This document shows positions 35,615 to 46,925 of a stretch of DNA of 64,000 nt, piece after piece. The stretch is from Oscheius tipulae. Lineage: Eukaryota; Nematoda; Chromadorea; Rhabditida; Rhabditidae. How positions within the stretch are numbered: the stretch's first letter is position 1; the number at the start of each line of letters is the position of its first letter. A model generated the notes under the pieces. That model was not told where the DNA came from and searched no databases. It was given only the letters and a program-made list of their open reading frames with translations. A program made the position numbers and the translations under genes. Location: positions 9,734,001 through 9,798,000 of the forward strand of contig JASJZH010000006.1 in the NCBI GenBank assembly GCA_037178975.1, in the 5' to 3' direction.

Positions 35615-37071
35615 ATGGTAAGAGCAGTCGGGTTTTATGACTTCGAGACGTCTGGCTGGGATTTGGAGAGAAAATGCATTATTGAGAGAGAATGTGGACA
35701 TGGACTAATTCTCATCATTTTCAGGGAAATGAGAGCTCTCTACCGATGGAAATGTGCAGCAATTGTGAGTTTTTTTTTTCATATTTTCATCATACAAATC
35801 CATATTCTTAAAAAGTATCAAAACCTCATATCCTTTATCATACGGATTGAATCGATAGTCTTTTCACAGTCCTTAAATTTGGTCATTTCAAATGACCCAT
35901 TGACAAAAACTGTCGAGCAGCAGTTTACGATACCGTTTGATTATTGTAACATGATCAGCCGCTGAGTCACTGTATCCGAAACCGTACAAAATTTTAGGAT
36001 CTGCGAACAACCCATTGTCCAATAAAAGTCCCCATTTTGCTTGTAGACTGAGTGACCGAAGAGAGGATTTTGTACGGTTTCGGATCCAATGACCAGTAAA
36101 GGGTCACTGGAGCCCAAACTGTACAAAATTAAAAGGGCCGTACCCTCGAGATCACATTTTTGAGTATACTCTGGTTACGATAGTAAGCACCAGCTTTTTT
36201 GACTTCTTCGTATTTTGACCAATTTCAGTTGATGCCTACGAGCTGCGGAGGCTTGCCCGTCGCTTCAAGAAGCTGGATATCGATGGCTCAGGGTCTTTGT
36301 CAGTTGAAGAATTCATGTCGTTGCCGGAGCTGCAACAAAATCCTCTTGTACAACGGGTAATTGACATTTTCGATGAGGATGGGAACGGAGAAGTTGATTT
36401 TAGAGGTAATTGATTCTTTTCTTTCTTTATTACCTTGCCATTTCCAGAATTTATCCAAGGTATCTCACAGTTTAGTGTTAAAGGAGACAAGACGACCAAA
36501 CTAAAATGTGAAGACACTATTTTTTTACTCATATATTGTCAAATTCAGTCGCTTTTCGGATTTACGACATGGATAGAGACGGCTACATATCAAATGGTGA
36601 ACTTTTCCAGGTAGACATGAATTTTAATCTTTGCTTAAAAGTATCTTCAGGTTTTGAAAATGATGGTTGGGAACAATCTGAAGGACTCACAACTGCAGCA
36701 AATTGTCGACAAAACGATTCTTTTCCATGACAAGGACGGCGACGGCAAGATTTCATTCCAAGAGTTCTGTGATGTGAGTCTCTTCCTCCTATTTTTACCT
36801 TTTTGGTTCAACAGATGTGTAATAACATTTTGAGACTAATTTCGGAGGCAACTTACAGTTTTGTTTTGATTAAAAATAGACAAGAGCATGCGAAAAATGT
36901 GTTTCTTCAGGTTGTGGAGCACACAGAGGTGCACAAGAAGATGGTGCTCGAGAACATCTGATCGACACTTAGACGCCCAGTCTCTCCCTACAACCACTTT
37001 TTCTCTCTTCCCGCTTCTTTTATTCCTCGCGGCCTTCTTCTTCTTCTCCTCGTGAAACTCAACTCCCTTCT

Positions 37072-37114
<43 letters not shown>

Positions 37115-37458
37115 TAAATACTAATTATTCGCCTAGGATATGTATACATTGCGGTTTTTCTGTCTCTCCTCTAGCCAGCCTCTCATTATGTACCAATTAA
37201 GAGTGGACAACGGGCTAACTTCTTTCTTCCGTGACCTATCTGTGTTTTCACCTTCCACTTTGTCGTTCAAATAACGTCTCTCTCTCTCACACACACATCG
37301 TTTTTTTCATTAACGGAATTCTGAAGTTGCACGAACAACGCGTTATTTAGGCTTTCACCTGTGATTCTTCCCCTCCTTGAAGCATGCTTAAGCCCGCGTA
37401 TCATTTTCAGGTAGTTGGCAGCCTGGATGTCCATGAGAAAATGGTCGTCAAGCCCTAG
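35615..37458 (+). CDS. cnb-1: Calcineurin regulatory subunit B
   Basis: Exons 35615-35617 (ATG only), 35725-35764, 36229-36405, 36448-36507, 36549-36610, 36651-36773, then either 36911-36961 or 37411-37458. Products are 171 or 170 residues. The protein starts [16 protein letters not shown], with Gly2 as myristoylation site. It has four intact EF-hand loops: [36 protein letters not shown] and [12 protein letters not shown]. It binds and regulates the calcineurin A phosphatase in calcium signalling. The near-identity to animal CNB over the core is unmistakable. Two last exons compete for the same phase-0 donor after FQEFCD. The near one ends [16 protein letters not shown]; the far one ends [15 protein letters not shown], which is closer to the vertebrate CNB C-terminus. 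Confidence 0.95.
37075..37111 (+). repeat. (TC)n microsatellite
   Basis: About 36 nt of uninterrupted TC dinucleotides between the two alternative cnb-1 last exons. Confidence 0.95.
37411..37458 (+). other. cnb-1: Alternative last coding exon of cnb-1
   Basis: Preceded by a good acceptor (cattttcag) and in phase with the donor at 36774. It encodes [15 protein letters not shown] and a stop. It aligns position by position with the nearer last exon (VV....V H.KMV), so the pair looks like an exon duplication. Confidence 0.75.
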
Positions 37459-37673
37459 TAGAGATGCTCCCTAATCAAATCAGCCATCCCTCCCTCTTCC
37501 TCCTTTCTTCCACTGTCTCAAAATGGCTATCAACGTTTTTTCCTGAAATCTTTTGCTAGTACGAATACATCCTTATCGCTTCAAATTCCCTTCCCCAATG
37601 TTTTGTTATATGTTTTTACTAGTCATCAAAACAGAAAAAATGTTTATTATATTATATGTGTGGTCATATAGAT

Positions 37674-37679
37674 AATAAA
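37674..37679 (+). terminator. Polyadenylation signal AATAAA after the distal cnb-1 exon
   Basis: The first AATAAA after either cnb-1 stop codon; none was seen between 36961 and 37410. Both isoforms may therefore share this end, or the proximal isoform uses a variant signal. Confidence 0.5.
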
Positions 37680-40600
37680 TTTAATTGTTTCTATGAATAC
37701 CTCATGGGAAACAAGAACGAAATGATAAATTTGAAACGAAGAGCTTAGCCTTGACGGGACAGCGAAAGGAATGCTTTTAGGTAGAGTGTATCAGCTGAGC
37801 AGGATGAGCACTTAAGTATATCTGATAGATCCTCTTCCCGATGTTCCATTAGAAATGCTGATTCGTTGCAGAATTACGCGCCACAGAGATGAAAGATGCT
37901 GATTGAGAACTGATTTGAGCAGGGAAGTTCAAAATATTTCCACTATTAGCTTATAAGTACAAAAAGAAAATGGACTAGTGTATGGCTATAATACTTTCGC
38001 GTAGTTTGCGCAAGTTTCGTAGAAAATGTGCTTTGAACATAAAAAGTTCAGCGTGCGGACCAAGTTGATCCGGGCTTGCAGACATGCGTGTGCGACCTTC
38101 GACAAGCACCTTAGAAAAACGCTCTGTATTTTGTCTATGCGTCACTTGACTTCGTAGATCAGTTGCAGTTTGCTTCTTTTTCGGGCTACCTGGGTTCTCG
38201 TCGCAAGACTTTTCGCTCAGCTTGGTTAGAAGAGATATACAAACCGACAGACGAAGACGGCCCGTGTTTAATTACTTTTTTTAAAAACATGGAAAAATGT
38301 CCTTTTTCTTCTTTGATAGGTCGAGTGACGAGACACGTGCGGACAGGTAAACAGTAAAGAATCGGAATCAATCAACGATGCTCCTAATTAAGTCAAGTTG
38401 CCCAAGGGGCCTTATAAATCCTCGTGGGTACAAAAACTTTGCACAAGCTGTTGATCTCTGACATTTGAAAGTTGTAACCATACTATTTGTGTTTTCTAGT
38501 CTTTCTCATCTCCGGTCTTTCTACTTCCAAGACAAACGACGAATTCCGCAAACGAAGTTGGCCAAACTCTTCTTGTTTTTCTTTTCCCTATCGTTTGCAG
38601 ACTTGTATGACAAGAGAGAACCCTTTCTGCGAGAAAAAGCTACCCCCTGGAGCTAGGAATTGTCCTTGGTATCATTTTCAACTGAACCCGTTCCTTCTCT
38701 GATGGTTAAATTGATTCGTAATGAGAAAGGGAAGGTATCCTGCTTTAGTTTGAGGTCATCGTTCCAATTTTTCGCGCTCCTTGCGATCTCTTCCTGCAAA
38801 GCAAGGTACAAACTCGTAAAGAAAGAGAGAGACCACGAGAGCGGCGCATCTGTTGTCGGGCTCGCTTGTTCAGCGAACTGGGATCCGTTTTAGAGATCAC
38901 ATCAGTCCACCGGCCATATTTTTGAATCTTCTATGGACACGAAAACGTTCCACTGCACTCAGGAATCCATGAGAACTTCCGCGCTGTTTTGATATGCAGC
39001 ATTGAGTGTGAGAAGAGATCTTCTTCCCTCTTAAAGAAGCCAGCGGGGGTCAAAATATTTTCCAATCCCCAAATGACCATTGTCTGTTACGTAGTTGGCG
39101 GGAAGAGACACTGAGACACCAATTACCGCTTTTTCACCTGTGTCGACATATCAAGAAGGTGACTCAGAGTACAGGCCATTGTTGTGACGTTACCGTCTCG
39201 GGAAAACAGGAGGTCAAGCTTGGTCAGGTGCTGACATACAATCTCATTTCGCATGATTTAGCGAAGAAGAGAAGAAAGTTTCATAAGCGCCGATAGGGAG
39301 GTGCTTAGATCAAAAATTCAAAGCGTTTGGCCAATGTACATTCGTTCGTAAATCGGGACAGTATATAAGACAGAGAACGGATTCGGGGGGTGGCTTCACT
39401 TTCCAACTTCACTCAAAAAAACTGGCCAATTGACGACTTTTACTTTCATCCTCACTCAAAAGTTGGGGAAAGATTCTTAGTCCCGTTTTAACGTTGTTTT
39501 ACGCTCTCTCTGCCGTCTGTCCGGTACGTCATATTGCCCCTGAGGCCATCGTCCTTCATCACACATTCACAAAGGAACATGGCGAAAAACAGAGGCTTTT
39601 ACTAGGGCAGGGCAGAAACAATGGTTAAGTGGTGTCAATGGCCTGCGGTGTTACAACTCTTGCCATCTCTTCTAGGGCAACGGGCCAGTCTCGTTAGTTA
39701 ATTGTTCCCTTAGGGCGACCGTCCGTCTCTCTCTTCTCTGCTTTTCTCAAACTAGTCATTTCCTTAGGAAGCATTGTCCCCTTCGGCCACTCTCTATTAC
39801 TGTCCACAACACACCACACTTGAGACTATTCCCGCAATGTTTATTATTTTTAGAGGAAGTCTACTATTTTGCACTTTGTTCGATGCCACAGACTCCTAAA
39901 ATCGCATTTTCAACTGTTCACTGACCGTCGCCACCTTTCCGCAAAAGGGGCTGAATCTTGTCCATACGATCGCGTCTAGTCTACCGTAAACTTTTCGCCC
40001 ATCTCGTCTTATATCAATTTCTGGTCTCTATTTGATTGCGGGATATGTGTTACTGTGGTACATTTGGCTCTGTCAACCTACTAAAGTTCGAAGCATACCT
40101 AAGCTGAAGTATCGTTTCTCAGTAACCGGCTGGCTTACTGTCTCTATCGAAATAACAGACTCAATCCCTTAAATTAACATGTTAGCCGAAAACTTTAACC
40201 ATCTTTGTCTCTGTCTTTTTGTCTCTATGTGTCTATGTCTCTCTGTCTCCTGTTTCTCTGTCCTTCCTCTTCAGTGTGTTTCTGTAGGTAAAGCTCTAAA
40301 AACTCCCATACCCTTTAAACTAGGATCTTCCAATTCAATTTTAAAGTTTTCTATTCAAAGTGAACACTAGTTGTTTTTTCTCCTTCCATTCAAGGCTGAA
40401 TTCGAAACATTCGATAGGTTTAAACGTCTTTTATTATCCAGTTTATGTCTTCCCCTGTTTACCGTCCGCGTTCCTTTGTTTTCTTGATCACACCTCACAT
40501 CTCCATTAAAAGACACAGAAGCATTACCTGACCTAATAGTTTTTCGATTTTTCGGCAATCGACCACAGTTCCGCTGATCACGGTCGCGATCTTCATTTTT

Positions 40601-41483
40601 GTGCGAACACATAGACACAGACTAGACAACATCAATCTTGAAGACTTTCTAGGAGGGAACGGCGTCCGGACTTCTTTATGATGACAAAATGTTTCGAGAT
40701 CAAAGATGGAAAATAACGAGTATATTGTTTCTAATCACGAGATTGACTGTATTCGCCATCTGAGGGCCTATTTATAACGAGTTGTTTTGGTTCAAGAAAT
40801 GACTACAGCTTGGTGTAAATGGCGATGGAGGTCATAAAGGTAACCGGACTACGGTTTCAACCAAAACGACAGCTCCTGTTTGGTCAGCGTTCCCTATTTC
40901 TAACAGTGTTTGCACTGTGCTTCTTCCCTTAAAAAATGTGCTTTTTGTAGCGTCGTATGTGTCATTTGGACAACAGCCATCACAAAACTTCGTAAATACT
41001 AACTTATTATAGCATCCAATTCTTATGCCTCCCTCTTCGCTGAACAACTTGCACTCTCTCTTGACCAGTCCGGCTGTCTACGCTTAAAATTCGGACCGTT
41101 AGGTGCTTCGACCAGTCCGAAGACAACTATTTGGAAGAACAAACTATACCCTCTGGTCTCGAGTTCCTTAACGAGAGTACTCCAGAAATTACCTCTTAGA
41201 AGTGCGCTCACCTTGTAAGGTCAAGCGACCATACCGGCGCCAATAATTTATCTTAAAAGAGCGCGAAGAGAGTTTGTAGCTGGGTGTGATCTGTCCCCCG
41301 ATTTTTTTCTGCCGATCAGTCATTCTCTGATTCCTTGATTTTCTCCCTTTATATGTCTAGCCACTCTCCCCTGGTCAGTCAGCATGACATGACGGTTAGG
41401 AGTGTCCTTGTTTTCTGTTTTGGCAACCTTGACGTGTCACTTTCTTCTGTCTACCCGTGATTTTAATTCTAGTTCAATTTCAG
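37680..41483. other. Intergenic region, no gene recognised
   Basis: 3.8 kb between cnb-1 and ptr. A TATA-like element (cttataaatcc near 38410) precedes a cysteine-containing open frame at 38487-38702 that lacks an ATG; I do not call it. A TCTGTCTC-type simple repeat lies near 40200-40265. No other structure was recognised. Confidence 0.4.
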
Positions 41484-41491
41484 CACAAAAG

Positions 41492-44400
41492 ATGCGTCTC
41501 TGGACGCAGCGCTATCAAGTTCATCTCGAGAACGGCTGCTACCGGCTAGGCAAGTCAATAGGATATCATCCCTGGCGATGGATTCTAGGACTACTAGCTG
41601 TTACCCTTGTTAGCTCTGTAGGATTTTTGCGGTTTCATCAGGTACGAGCGTCGAGAACCTACATATTGTCGCGTTTAGATCAACAACGCTAGGTTAACTT
41701 TCACTGCTTCTGACTCGATGAGTCATGTTGAAGGCAAGGTTCTGGAAGAATTCCTTCAACAAAATGGAACCCTTCATATGATTGAAGTAATGGTGCAGGC
41801 AGCCGACAATGGTTCACTTTTCCGGCCACATTATAAAGAACAACTGTGGGATCTTGTCGTTGAGGTAACACTCTGTCTGTTTCTCTGTTTCTTGACATCA
41901 ATACTTTTAGATTGCTTCCGGAATCAAAGTACCGGACGATGATGGCAAGATGCTATCATACAAGAACATGTGTCACCCCTATTGCGAAAAGAACGATCCG
42001 TTCTATGCTCTCTACAAACTACAGAACGAGACGGAATGGGGAGATATTACAGTAAGCGCCTTCTTCTACCCAGTATAACTACTTTCAGTTGACCTATCCC
42101 AGTCTCCATGTCCTTGGAAAATCCATCTTCCTCGCCAACAATATCTATGATGTCACCACCTCTGGCAACGAGTCTGAGATAGCTTCCTTCAAAACAGTTA
42201 TTCTTCGATACTATATGGTTCATCACAATCTGAAGACCATGTTGAAATGGGAGGAGAAGGTACTGGCACCCTAAAAACTGTCTAAGTAATCTGTTCAGCT
42301 TGTCTACTTACTGTATGATTCTCACAAATACTCTCTCCTGAAATCTGGGGCAGCTTCCGACAACTTGGTAGCTAAAGAAGTCAAGGCTATGGGTACCAGA
42401 ACAGCTCCTCTCCTTGGACTATCGTTAGGGCTCTTGTCTTTCTTCCTCATGGGCTGCTCTTTCCGGTATAAGAGAAGGTAGTTATTGTATTATTATGAAA
42501 ATACCATTCCTATTAGAGAGTCCAAGCCATGGGAGGCTCTTCTGGGAGCTGGAATTCCTATCCTTGCCGGTTTGACTACCGTAGGAATGGTATCTGCCAC
42601 TGGTCTGGCCTTCCAAAGTATTGTAGTAAGCTCCCTGTTCCTGCTTCTTGCAATCGGTATAATCCATTCTTTGATCTGCAAGAAGATGAATTTAGGTATC
42701 GACGACGTTTTTATCATGCTCTCCGCGTGGCACAGAACCGACCGTCAGCTGGACATTCCTGAACGCGTTGCCGAAATGGTTAAAGAGTCGGGCTGTTCAA
42801 TGACCGTGACCTCAGTCACGAATATCATCTCTTTCGGAAACGGAGTTCTTTCGACCACGCCGGTGTTGCAAACATTCGCCATCTATTCTACCGTAGCCAG
42901 TGTGGTGTGCTTCCTCTATCAGCTGATCCTGTTCCCGGCGATCATCGCCCTAACGGCTCCCAGGGAATACAAGAAAATCGACGATCAGCGGTTTGTTTTG
43001 TCCCCGTTTTCGGTCATCGTGTAGTTTATAGGAAAGAGTGTCTGCCCGAGGAGATCAAATGCATCAAGCCACTTAGCAAGTTTCACAACAGTTTCTGGAA
43101 AAAGCTTGCTGTTATTGTTGTTCATCCCCTCACGGCCATCGTAACCATCATTGTGCTCATCGGCTATTGGTACCTGTCAATCTACGGAATTTGGAATGTG
43201 CAGACGGACCTGTCAATCCAAAAGATGGCTCCCCAAGACGCGCGCATTGTACAGTTCAAAAACGCTTACGATTCCACAATCAAGGACTGCCAAAGTGTTG
43301 CCGTGGTCGTTACACAGCCCGGAGACCTGAGGAACAAGACTCAGAGAGCTGAAGTTGATGCCCTGGTCCATGATTTCGAGACAGCAACTCATGCTTACGG
43401 ATCCGAATCGACTTTCTATTTCCTGAAGGCGTATATGGAATTTTTGGAAATGTTCCACACTGATGAGGATGAACCAGTCGAGTTCCAGTATATTTCAATT
43501 CCTGCTTTTGTCGAGGACGACAATCATTGGAGACCAACCATTCACATAAATGAGACAGCTTGTGCCCTAAATGATCCGGAATGCGTTTCTGCCTTCTTGT
43601 TCACTACTGGCTTCACTACTGTCGTCAGGTAATATAATCTGTAAGACAATGAAGAGAGGTACATTTAGGTACAACGACATGTATCCTTTAGTGGAGGAAT
43701 GGAGAAAGATTGGCCAAAAACACCCTGCTCTCGGAGCTTATGCCTACACTGAGCGTAGCAACTTTGCTGACCAGACTGCAGCTCTACCTCAAATAGTTTG
43801 GGAGACTCTCCTCTCCGAAGTCATCTGCATGGCCATCTCTTTCATTTTTCTGGTCCCGGATACCGATTCCATCATCGCTGCTACCTTTGCTCTATTGTCT
43901 GTGAATTTGGGAGTCTTTGGTTTCTTGTCACTGTGGGGAGTCGGGATTGATCCTGTCTCCATGGCTGCTCTTCTCATGAGCATTGGATTTTCTGTAGATA
44001 TCGCGGCACATATCAGTTATCACTACTATCAGGTCTCTGCTGCTGTAAGTATAAGTTGGAAATGATCGGACAGAACTTTTTAGACTCCTCGTGAACGACT
44101 GGAAGACGCTTTTATTCATATCGGATGGTCGACTGTTCAAGGAGGGTTGAGTACCTTGATCGCTATGCTCCCCATCCTGATAAAGTAAGAAATGTTCTCA
44201 AATCTGTGTCTCTCTGTCTCTTTGTTTCTATGTCTTTTGTCTTTATATGACAAAATGTTTTCAGTCCATCCTACCTCGGAATGGTGTTCTTGAAGGCTGT
44301 AGCTTTGGTCATCGTCTTTGGACTCATCCACGGTCTCATCATTCTGCCGGTTTTCTTGTCTCTTATTGATCGACTCTGCGGCTCAAAGAAAGTCCACCCA

Positions 44401-44496
44401 TCACCGGCATCATCAACGGATTCGCTCAAATCCAATCTTCAGCCTCATAGAATTTCCATCAAGAGCTTCACAAACTACAAAGTGGAACACTTCTAA
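41492..44496 (+). CDS. Patched-related (PTR) sterol-sensing-domain protein
   Basis: Eleven exons (41492-41641, 41679-41864, 41911-42051, 42089-42259, 42299-42477, 42517-42656, 42696-42990, 43032-43628, 43669-44044, 44084-44184, 44265-44496) give 855 residues. Topology is that of RND/patched proteins. One helix near residues 31-48 is followed by a large extracellular loop with paired cysteines, then a sterol-sensing-domain cluster of helices (about 255-420) containing GIDDVFIMLSAW. A helix near 445-465, a second large loop with N-glycosylation (NET) and the closing helix cluster (about 655-820) with GIDPVSMAALLMSIGFSVD follow. PTR proteins act in moulting, cuticle formation and trafficking in worms; substrates are not known. 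The ATG lies 8 nt after a tttcag acceptor, suggesting trans-splicing. Which of the many ptr paralogues this is cannot be told. Confidence 0.9.
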
Positions 44497-45748
44497 ATTG
44501 ACACTATAATCTCACCATATTCCGACACGGGTTTTCTTGTTGTACATTCCGATCAAGTTTTATATAAATGCGTTCTCTGAGCTTTCTATGATTCGTGCTT
44601 TGAAGTTTGGAGAAATCCGAATGAAACCAAGGTCTCTCCAATCCACTGTTGCGCAATGTGAGGTTATAGTTTACGCCATTCCATCTTGAATGCTTATTGT
44701 AGCACTCTATGTGGCCTGTTTCTCAGACGGCTGGGCTATAAACTTTTAAAAGATATGAAGATGTACGAAATGGCTCCGTTCCCAGTCATTTCGTCATGAG
44801 GGGGCCACAGACAAGCAAGATAATTTTAATTTTAATCGAGAGAATTTTATAGAAGTGAGCGAAGGGGAATGCGAATGGGTCTGGAAAACAAATTTTGGGA
44901 TTCGGGAGAGCTAAATTGGTACCCTAGAATGTTCTGGAAGGTTGCGTATGTGTTTTCGGGACGACCAAAAGAGCGCAATACGTTAACGCAGCTACCGTAA
45001 CTCCGGCCAACATTTCGTTCGCTTCCCTATTTTTAGGATTTATTATTGTTCCCCAAGTGATGTTTGCTCACGTAACTCGTTTTTCCCACTTTTTTAATCT
45101 CCCTTTCGCTCTAAAACCGTCATTCTATTTTGCCTAAATAAATATTTAGGAACAGCACTCCTCTTTCTAATATTTTCAGATTGTGTCACCCAAAAGGCAC
45201 AACACCAAGATTGATGCTAATTCTTCTGTTTTCTCAAAAACTTCTTTGGCACGAGGATGTCATCATTGGCTCATCCTTCTTTTTCATCAATTTTCTGCTG
45301 CAAACATTTCTTTGCATGTCCGGGTAGTTTTCAGTCTGGGCCCCGCCACGATTTTCATATAGGTATCGTCCTCTCGACAACTGTCTTGGCTAATTCCTAC
45401 TTTTTCTCTTTTGGTTTGCCACTGAGCGTTGTTGTTATTAGCGTTTATCTTTAGATTTCATCCTAATACTAGACAAACTTAGCGTTTGGGACCAGATAGA
45501 TATCGCCGAAGTCCTATCTAAACCCACATCAATTTCGTTAAAGGAGTTTTAAAATGTTATTACTTTCTCATTTTTGTCATCTCTATTCATATCTACCTCA
45601 TTTTCAGGATCCATAATTGTTTTTTGACTTCTCCATGAAGAATAATGAAGGAAGCTCGACTGAAAGCTGTCTTTACCTTCATACAGCGTGTCACGATCTC
45701 TGTTCTTTCTACAATGACGACACAGAGAGGTAGCTAATTCCGGAGCCA
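44497..45748. other. Intergenic region after ptr
   Basis: No exon or conserved structure recognised; no canonical AATAAA close to the ptr stop was seen. Confidence 0.4.
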
Positions 45749-46017
45749 ATGGATTTGACTGATTGTGTAAGTCAACTAAAAGGATAGAGTAACCAAAGTT
45801 CGAGGGGCTGCAGACTAGGTGCACCACCGTTTTCATTCTCCTGATTTGTCTCTTCGTCATGTACAGCAAATTGTGAGTCTGGTGCTACAAGCTTGGTATG
45901 ACGATGATCATCGCATCATCTTGGCCTTGGCTATATCAGGTACTATTTTATTGATCTTTGAAAGTTTCTACTTATTTCCAGGACGCCTCGTTGCCGTACA
46001 ATCCTGTGCTGAATAAC
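45749..46017 (+). CDS. Possible small gene with unresolved exon structure
   Basis: Gene-like signals cluster here: a strong donor after ATGGATTTGACTGATTGT (gtaagt at 45767), several nearby acceptors, an acceptor cttatttccag before 45982, and AATAAA at 46215-46220. One in-frame chain reads MDLTDC, then a segment with HVQQIVSLVLQAWYDDDH and ends RLVAVQSCAE with TAA at 46015-46017. Another joins MDLTDC to the hydrophobic GLQTRCTTVFILLICLFVMY and then stops. I cannot choose, and neither has a known family. A pseudogene or ncRNA is equally possible. Confidence 0.2.
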
Positions 46018-46214
46018 CTTCAGCTTCAGTTACCTCAAATGAGTTACCACTACTGTCAGTGTTGAAGTGATCCTCATGCAGTTTGGCATCACCATCAGTT
46101 AGAGAGGTTGACCTTCAGTAGGAGCTCAAGAAGAAGGCCTTGGTCCTGTACCAGCAGCCACCTCGTCAGTAGTCCTATATCGAAAAGATAACCGTGGCTG
46201 ACTAAGTGGAAGGC

Positions 46215-46220
46215 AATAAA
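46215..46220 (+). terminator. AATAAA on the plus strand
   Basis: Canonical signal about 200 nt after the uncertain small gene; supports some plus-strand transcript ending here. Confidence 0.35.
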
Positions 46221-46925
46221 ACTATTTGTTAGCACTGAATTATCTGACAAATGTTTGTAAGACTCTGGAGGTTTCTCTCTGTCTCTCACTCTTTGTCTTT
46301 AAAATTTAAGAGTTCTGGTTGGTAAGTTCTGGCGTTCTTCGGTTGTCGAGGTTTTTTTCAAGCTACGAGAGGTAACACTGCCTTCCGGTACTCTGCAGTC
46401 TATTGGAACAACTTTGGAATAGCAAACTAGAGAATTTCTAAAATTCACTGTTGCTTTCGTACCTGTTTATACTTTTCCTGACAAAAACAGACAGGTGAGA
46501 CAGATTCGAACTACAATTTTTGCTCAGATCTTTCTCTCTTTCGGTTAATAAAAGTGGACGCTGTTGGTAAGCGTGCCCCGCATGCAATCCATTAAGCGGC
46601 GCGGTCATTCGAGCGACGAGAGGAAACGAGGCTTTTTTGCATCCAGGTTAATTTTAAAATCACTCACTTTCCTCTATTAAGCAGAAATAGCACGAAAAGC
46701 ATTTCCCAAAGCCAGGAGATTAGGTTAGAATCTCTTTGTGCCATCCTTTAGCTCGATGTTTATTTTATTGACCGGAAGCTTACCACTAACCACTAACTAC
46801 CTGCTTCCAGAAAACTTTCTTTCTGATGGCGAATTTCACGTAAAATGCGGAATGTCGATGTCACAACGAAATTGCATGTAAGTTGAGTAAAATTGACTCA
46901 AAATCAAGTTCGGTTTGTAGGAAAG

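Noticed and set aside
38487-38702. Cysteine-containing frame with a tribasic site after a TATA-like element, possibly a peptide precursor
   Set aside because: No ATG in frame, no clear upstream exon, and the hydrophobic lead could equally be a polypyrimidine tract before an acceptor. Worth a glance with RNA data only.
46062-46195. Frame continuing past a single TGA after HYCQC, which might suggest selenocysteine
   Set aside because: No selenoprotein family resemblance, no visible SECIS-like hairpin, and the exon chain itself is uncertain.
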